Shown in pieces: positions 6,588-9,154 of a stretch of 9,154 nt of DNA; position 1 is the first letter of the stretch; each line of letters opens with the position of its first letter. The notes under the pieces were generated by a model. That model was not told the DNA's origin and did not search any database. It saw only the letters and a list, made by a program, of their open reading frames with translations. The position numbers and the translations under genes were made by a program. Where the stretch lies: contig JAJZCU010000053.1 in NCBI GenBank assembly GCA_021828935.1, positions 1-9,154 on the forward strand, in the 5' to 3' direction. The stretch comes from Planctomycetota bacterium. Lineage in GTDB: Bacteria > Planctomycetota > Phycisphaerae > WQYP01.

Positions 6588-6800
6588 TTATTCCATGGGT
6601 CCAGCCGGCCACCACCGCGGGCGAAACTCCGAGGCGTCGAACAGGTTCTCTTCAGCGCGATGCTCCGGCTGGATTATGGCCGAGCTTTCGCTCGATTTCG
6701 CTGAAAAAGAGACCTCTTTTTCGCCCGTTTTGGGGCTGCTGAAAGCCAGCGCGGCTTTCATATCTTCGGGCCGCCGGTCGGATGCGTTGCGTACCATCAT
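6588..6800 (-). CDS. Candidate small protein, 70 aa, unknown function
   Basis: A minus-strand frame starting ATGATG at 6800 has a fair Shine-Dalgarno (AAGG, 5 nt upstream) and ends at TAA 6588. The product is hydrophilic, rich in Ser, Glu, Lys and Ala (for example KTGEKEVSFSAKSSESS), and ends WWPAGPME. Third positions are GC-rich, as in the real genes. There is no signal peptide, membrane segment or known domain. The same DNA holds three perfect palindromes (separate entry), so it may instead be structured non-coding DNA that happens to stay open. The frame extends upstream to a TTG at 7001, but that part looks non-coding. It could be joined to the frame at 6257-6673 by a +1 shift near its end. 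Confidence 0.35.
   Translation of the reverse strand: MMVRNASDRRPEDMKAALAFSSPKTGEKEVSFSAKSSESSAIIQPEHRAEENLFDASEFRPRWWPAGPME
6681..6760 (-). repeat. Three consecutive perfect hairpins in 80 nt
   Basis: Read on the minus strand: TGAAAGCC-GCGCT-GGCTTTCA (6760-6740, 8-bp stem), GAAAAAGA-GGTC-TCTTTTTC (6722-6703, 8-bp stem), and CGAGC-GAAA-GCTCG (6694-6681, 5-bp stem closing a GNRA-type GAAA tetraloop). The spacers are 17 and 8 nt. Such close packing and the GNRA loop suggest a folded RNA read leftward toward the glycosidase, or a palindromic repeat unit. The middle stem has T-rich DNA, but no free T-run follows the third. Seen: exact complementarity. Inferred: any role. Confidence 0.5.
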
Positions 6801-7129
6801 TTCACCCTTATGACATTTCAACAGACTGCTCTGGCACTGCGCTGTCAGTCTAACGTCAGAATTGCAAAAGTAATGCCAAGCTGAGCTTAGGCGTGAATGC
6901 AGGGGAGAATTTAGCGGGGCCGCCCGTACCGAAACGGTAACGCCCAGGACCCGTTGTTCTGGGGTGCGGTTCGGCTTCTGGCGCATACTCCGCGTCGGCA
7001 ACGCGGGGGTACGGAAACGCCCTCAACGATGGAAGGTTTCAAAATAAAACGCTGAGGCGTGGAAAGCGCTGAGACGACGTGGAGGGCCGGGCGTGGGGTT
7101 ATTAGTCGCGCAGCATAGCGCCACCAAGG
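6801..7129. other. Stretch without a convincing gene
   Basis: I find no protein, tRNA or other known RNA here. It holds AGACTG/CAGTCT around a 17-nt loop near 6830-6860, TACCG-AAA-CGGTA at 6927-6939, and CCGCGT-CGGCA-ACGCGG at 6990-7006, with one G-T and one C-G extension pair. A short imperfect direct repeat (GCTGAGGCGTGG at 7051, GCTGAGACGACGTGG at 7068) lies near the right end. The stretch is downstream of the small membrane-protein gene at 7130-7357, so any 3' signal of that gene would lie here. I see no stem followed by a T-run on the minus strand. Confidence 0.4.
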
Positions 7130-7357
7130 TCAACGCTGATGACGCAGGCGGTGCGCCACCAGCGTGGCCAGCAGGCCAATGAGGCAGAAAACGGCGATGG
7201 CCATCGTTGCGGGGGATGTATCAATCCGGACGGGCGCCGCCCTGGCAACGTGCGCTGCCGCCTGGGCCCGGGTGGTTGGGCCATTGGCCAGCCGCGCCGG
7301 CACAATCACCAGCACTGCCAGCATTACGATCCAGAGCAATCGCTTTACGTAGAGCAT
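7130..7357 (-). CDS. Small membrane protein, 75 aa, unknown function
   Basis: The product has a basic start and hydrophobic stretch (YVKRLLWIVMLAVLVIVP, 3-20) that could be a signal peptide or anchor. An Ala/Arg-rich linker (about 28-45) follows, then a second hydrophobic helix TMAIAVFCLIGLLATLVAH (51-69) and a basic tail RLRHQR. Two helices with a C-terminal positive tail suggest a hairpin in the inner membrane, or, if the first is cleaved, a C-terminally anchored protein exposed outside. A weak Shine-Dalgarno (GGTGA, 4 nt before the ATG) supports the start at 7357. It is divergent from the DUF3592 gene with 181 nt between the starts. No family is recognised. The hydrophobic pattern makes it more likely real than a shadow frame, but there is no homology evidence. 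Confidence 0.5.
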   Translation of the reverse strand: MLYVKRLLWIVMLAVLVIVPARLANGPTTRAQAAAHVARAAPVRIDTSPATMAIAVFCLIGLLATLVAHRLRHQR

Positions 7358-7477
7358 TCAATCACCAACATACCTATCGGCCAAGACGCGCGGGGTGGAT
7401 GAAGAATCGGACCGCCACGGGAATGGCGGAGGATTGGCGCCGCAAGTCGTCTTCCCGCGGGAAAGGCACGGCCGGCG

Positions 7478-7531
7478 TTGCGGCTGGGCGCCGGCGCGGT
7501 ACGATAACAAAATCATTAGCAAAGAAAAGGA
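7478..7531 (+). promoter_or_regulatory. Promoter candidate and ribosome site for the DUF3592 gene
   Basis: TTGCGG (7478-7483) and TACGAT (7500-7505) are spaced 16 nt apart and would start transcription near 7512. AAGGA (7527-7531) follows, 7 nt before the ATG at 7539. The ribosome site is convincing and fixes the start. The promoter matches the sigma-70 consensus only partly (3 of 6 and 4 of 6). Confidence 0.35.
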
Positions 7532-7538
7532 CACTGTT

Positions 7539-8063
7539 ATGGGCTTGGCCATAAAACTGGTGCGCATCGCCGGCATCCTTTGCGCGGTGGCGGCGCTGGC
7601 GCCCCTGACGCTGGCGCTGGTATTTTACTGGCATGAAAATAAATTTATCAGGCAAAGCGTGCTCACTCGCGGCGTGGTAGTGGCCATGCACCGCAACATT
7701 GGGCATTTGAATACCGGACAGGACGAATTTCCCGTGTTCACGTTTCGGGACAAGGCCCGACGGCTGATTCAAATTGACAGCATGTACGGGTCGTATCCGC
7801 CGGCCTATCGGGTGGGGGAAAAAGTACCGGTGCGGTATCGCCCCTCGGACCCCACAGACGCCATGATCGCATCGCCGGTGACCTTGTGGCTGGGAACGAT
7901 TATTTCCGGCGCGTTCGCCGTGGCATTTCTGCTGGGCGCGGCGATACTGCTTGTGGCCGTGAGGCCATTGCTTGGCTACGCCGGCCGGAAATTTAACTGG
8001 GGCAGCGGGGGCGGCCAAGCTCCGCTGAATTCCACAGGATACAGCCCGCCGCCGCCACAATGA
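7539..8063 (+). CDS. DUF3592 domain membrane protein
   Basis: This 174-residue protein has a membrane helix at about 8-30, an extramembrane beta-rich domain (35-112) and a second helix at about 114-141, then a Gly/Pro-rich tail ending PPPPQ. The middle domain matches DUF3592: VLTRGVVVAM, FPVFTFRDKARRLIQID, then the hallmark GSYPPAYRVGEKVPVRYRP (84-102) and DPTDAMI. Members are widespread in bacteria and their function is unknown; the soluble part should face the periplasm if the first helix enters N-in. The frame is open upstream to 7395, but the ribosome site AAGGA 7 nt before 7539, and the helix beginning right after this Met, select the shorter form. It has no evident functional partner: the gene upstream is divergent and the MFS gene follows after 192 nt. 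Confidence 0.85.
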   Translation: MGLAIKLVRIAGILCAVAALAPLTLALVFYWHENKFIRQSVLTRGVVVAMHRNIGHLNTGQDEFPVFTFRDKARRLIQIDSMYGSYPPAYRVGEKVPVRYRPSDPTDAMIASPVTLWLGTIISGAFAVAFLLGAAILLVAVRPLLGYAGRKFNWGSGGGQAPLNSTGYSPPPPQ

Positions 8064-8178
8064 GGCATGTGGCCCCGCATACGCGGCGTCATGGGGGGCG
8101 GGGCTTCCAGCGCTTCCATCCCAACGCAGTAATTGCTTAGTAAAATTGGTTAACGCAATGCAGTTTGTCGCAGGATTC

Positions 8179-8197
8179 GGCGGCCAAGATGGCCGCC
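8179..8197. repeat. Perfect 8-bp GC hairpin, loop 3, in the gap before the MFS gene
   Basis: GGCGGCCA (8179-8186) and TGGCCGCC (8190-8197) flank AGA, directly followed by a C-run to 8203. It lies 116 nt after the DUF3592 stop. The stem would be very stable, but there is no T-run, so it is at best an unusual terminator. The C-run could alternatively pair with the G-run at 8093-8098 (GGGGGGCGG with CCGCCCCCC), giving a competing long-range stem. It could also be one copy of a dispersed intergenic repeat. Confidence 0.5.
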
Positions 8198-8220
8198 CCC
8201 CCCAATTCTCCCGCGTCGAA

Positions 8221-8249
8221 TTGTGGCCGCGCCGCTGCCGTCCTACTAT
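8221..8249 (+). promoter_or_regulatory. Leaderless promoter candidate for the MFS gene
   Basis: TTGTGG (8221-8226), a 17-nt spacer and TACTAT (8244-8249) form a sigma-70-like promoter. The expected start, 7 nt after the -10, is the A of the ATG at 8256. No Shine-Dalgarno precedes that ATG, which fits a leaderless mRNA. The -35 matches consensus at only three positions, the -10 at five if read TACTAT against TATAAT with one swap counted loosely (strictly four). Confidence 0.35.
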
Positions 8250-8255
8250 AGCCGC

Positions 8256-9154
8256 ATGAGCAGCATCCCGAATCCGCAGGAAATCACCCCCGACGTGCCG
8301 ATGCAAGAAGCGCTTTTGGGATCAACGCCCGGCCCGTTGCGGCGGCGTTATCTGTTTTTATTGATACTTTTTCGCGTCAGCCGCGCCGTGGCCAGCGGCA
8401 TGATCATCGTGGCGTTCCCCTATCTGGTGCTGCAAACCCTGGGCTACGGCAGTTTCATGCTCAGTTTGCTGTACACCGCGGGCATGGTTTCCACCGCGGT
8501 GCTGGGCCTGATCGTGGGGCATTTAACGGATACCTGGAGCCGCAAGGGCACGCTGTTTTTAACGGGCGTGATGACGCCTGTCGCCGCGATTATGGTATAC
8601 GTCTCGCATACGTTGGGGTCGCTGTTCGTGGCCGCGGTTGTAGGCGGGTTTGCGGCCACGGGATCATTGATCGGCGGCGGGGTGGGGGGGGCGGCGCAGC
8701 CGGTGCAGGGCGCGGTGATAGCCGATTTGACCACGCTGCAAGACCGCACATTTTATTATTCATTGCTGGCATTTTTAAGCGGCGTGGCCGGTGCGGCCGG
8801 GGCACTGCTGGCGCGGTATTTTTCCACAGAAAACACGTTTCTGGTCGGCGGGCTTATTGCGCTGGTCGGTTTGGCGGCTATTGCGCCACTGAAGTTGTCC
8901 ACGCGCCGCGCCACCCGCCGCCGCGTGCCGCAGTCGCGCAAGGCCATCGGTAAATTTGGCATTACCGGCGCCCTGAACGGATTTAGCCAGGGGCTGATCA
9001 CCCCGTTCTTAATCCCATTTTTTGTCATTGTTTATCATGTCAGCAAGTCCCACATGGCGGTCTACGCATCCGCCGCCACGGTGTTGGGCGCCGCCTCCCT
9101 GCTCACGGCGCCGGTGTTGGAGCGGCGGCTGGGATTTGTCCGCAGCATCACCTT
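8256..9154 (+). CDS. Major facilitator superfamily (MFS) transporter, N-terminal part (runs off the right edge)
   Basis: The window holds 299 codons of an inner-membrane secondary transporter. After a hydrophilic tail (1-28), hydrophobic segments lie at about 32-60, 67-90, 98-116, 121-141, 166-186, 194-212, 235-261 and 268-287, consistent with the first seven or eight of twelve helices. The decisive motif is GHLTDTWSRKGTL (88-100) between helices 2 and 3, the MFS motif A (GxLxDxxxRK). A basic loop, TRRATRRRVPQSRKA (216-230), between helices 6 and 7 is the usual cytosolic middle loop. The substrate is unknown; drug-efflux-type and sugar-type members look alike at this level. The start at 8256 is the first ATG of the open frame. 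It has no ribosome site but sits at a predicted transcription start. A Met at residue 16 is the alternative. Confidence 0.88.
   Translation, partial: MSSIPNPQEITPDVPMQEALLGSTPGPLRRRYLFLLILFRVSRAVASGMIIVAFPYLVLQTLGYGSFMLSLLYTAGMVSTAVLGLIVGHLTDTWSRKGTLFLTGVMTPVAAIMVYVSHTLGSLFVAAVVGGFAATGSLIGGGVGGAAQPVQGAVIADLTTLQDRTFYYSLLAFLSGVAGAAGALLARYFSTENTFLVGGLIALVGLAAIAPLKLSTRRATRRRVPQSRKAIGKFGITGALNGFSQGLITPFLIPFFVIVYHVSKSHMAVYASAATVLGAASLLTAPVLERRLGFVRSIT

Noticed and set aside
6294..6704. 136-codon plus-strand frame in the palindrome-rich stretch
   Set aside because: Arg/Ser/Cys-rich product without a domain or ribosome site; it competes with minus-strand frames that are only slightly better.
6258..7129. 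tRNA, riboswitch, RNase P or tmRNA in the long gap
   Set aside because: I looked for cloverleaf arms and conserved core motifs of these RNAs and found none, only isolated hairpins.
7395..7538. 48-residue upstream extension of the DUF3592 protein
   Set aside because: The ribosome site AAGGA is correctly placed only for the ATG at 7539, and the extension is polar while the family starts with a membrane helix.
7374..8306. 310-codon minus-strand frame opposite DUF3592
   Set aside because: It covers the whole DUF3592 gene and both flanking gaps and the start of MFS; it lacks any domain and looks like GC-driven open frame.
1..9154. CRISPR array, mobile element or defence gene cluster
   Set aside because: No regularly spaced repeats, transposase, integrase or nuclease-like proteins are visible; the genes are metabolic, transport or unknown membrane proteins.

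Overview
The window looks like a piece of a GC-rich bacterial chromosome, most probably from the phylum Planctomycetota. The best clue is the large secreted protein at 2504-3976. It has the 'YPDGSVDYIAAYN...GVTAKNNAA' region and the 'DPFTGK...SVGPGGK' C-terminus that I associate with planctomycete-specific hypothetical proteins. The other genes are housekeeping or general metabolic genes. I see no transposase, integrase, CRISPR array, rRNA or tRNA. Two genes run off the ends: zwf on the left and an MFS transporter on the right.

Layout. (1) 1-1324, minus strand: gnd (6-phosphogluconate dehydrogenase) followed by zwf (glucose-6-phosphate dehydrogenase, N-terminus only). Together they form an oxidative pentose phosphate pair. 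(2) 1325-1633: divergent intergenic region with an extended -10 promoter candidate facing right. (3) 1634-4998, plus strand: an SDR oxidoreductase, a 15-codon candidate leader ORF, a 490-aa secreted hypothetical protein, and a YfdC-like formate/nitrite transporter family protein with a GTG start. (4) 4999-5069: convergent gap filled with inverted repeats. (5) 5070-6257, minus strand: a family 1 glycoside hydrolase. (6) 6258-7129: the least explained stretch. It holds two weak overlapping minus-strand reading frames and an unusual number of perfect short palindromes. (7) 7130-7357, minus strand: a small two-helix membrane protein. (8) 7539-8063, plus strand: a DUF3592 membrane protein. (9) 8256-end, plus strand: an MFS transporter whose ATG may sit exactly at the transcription start (leaderless).

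How the genes relate. Only zwf and gnd have an obvious shared pathway. The SDR and the secreted protein may be co-transcribed, and the short leader ORF overlapping the latter's start by ATGA suggests translational coupling. The rest look like unrelated neighbours. I found no convincing new multi-gene system. The spots most worth a second look are the palindrome-rich stretch at 6469-6800, the leader ORF at 2460-2507, and the leaderless promoter candidate at 8221-8256.
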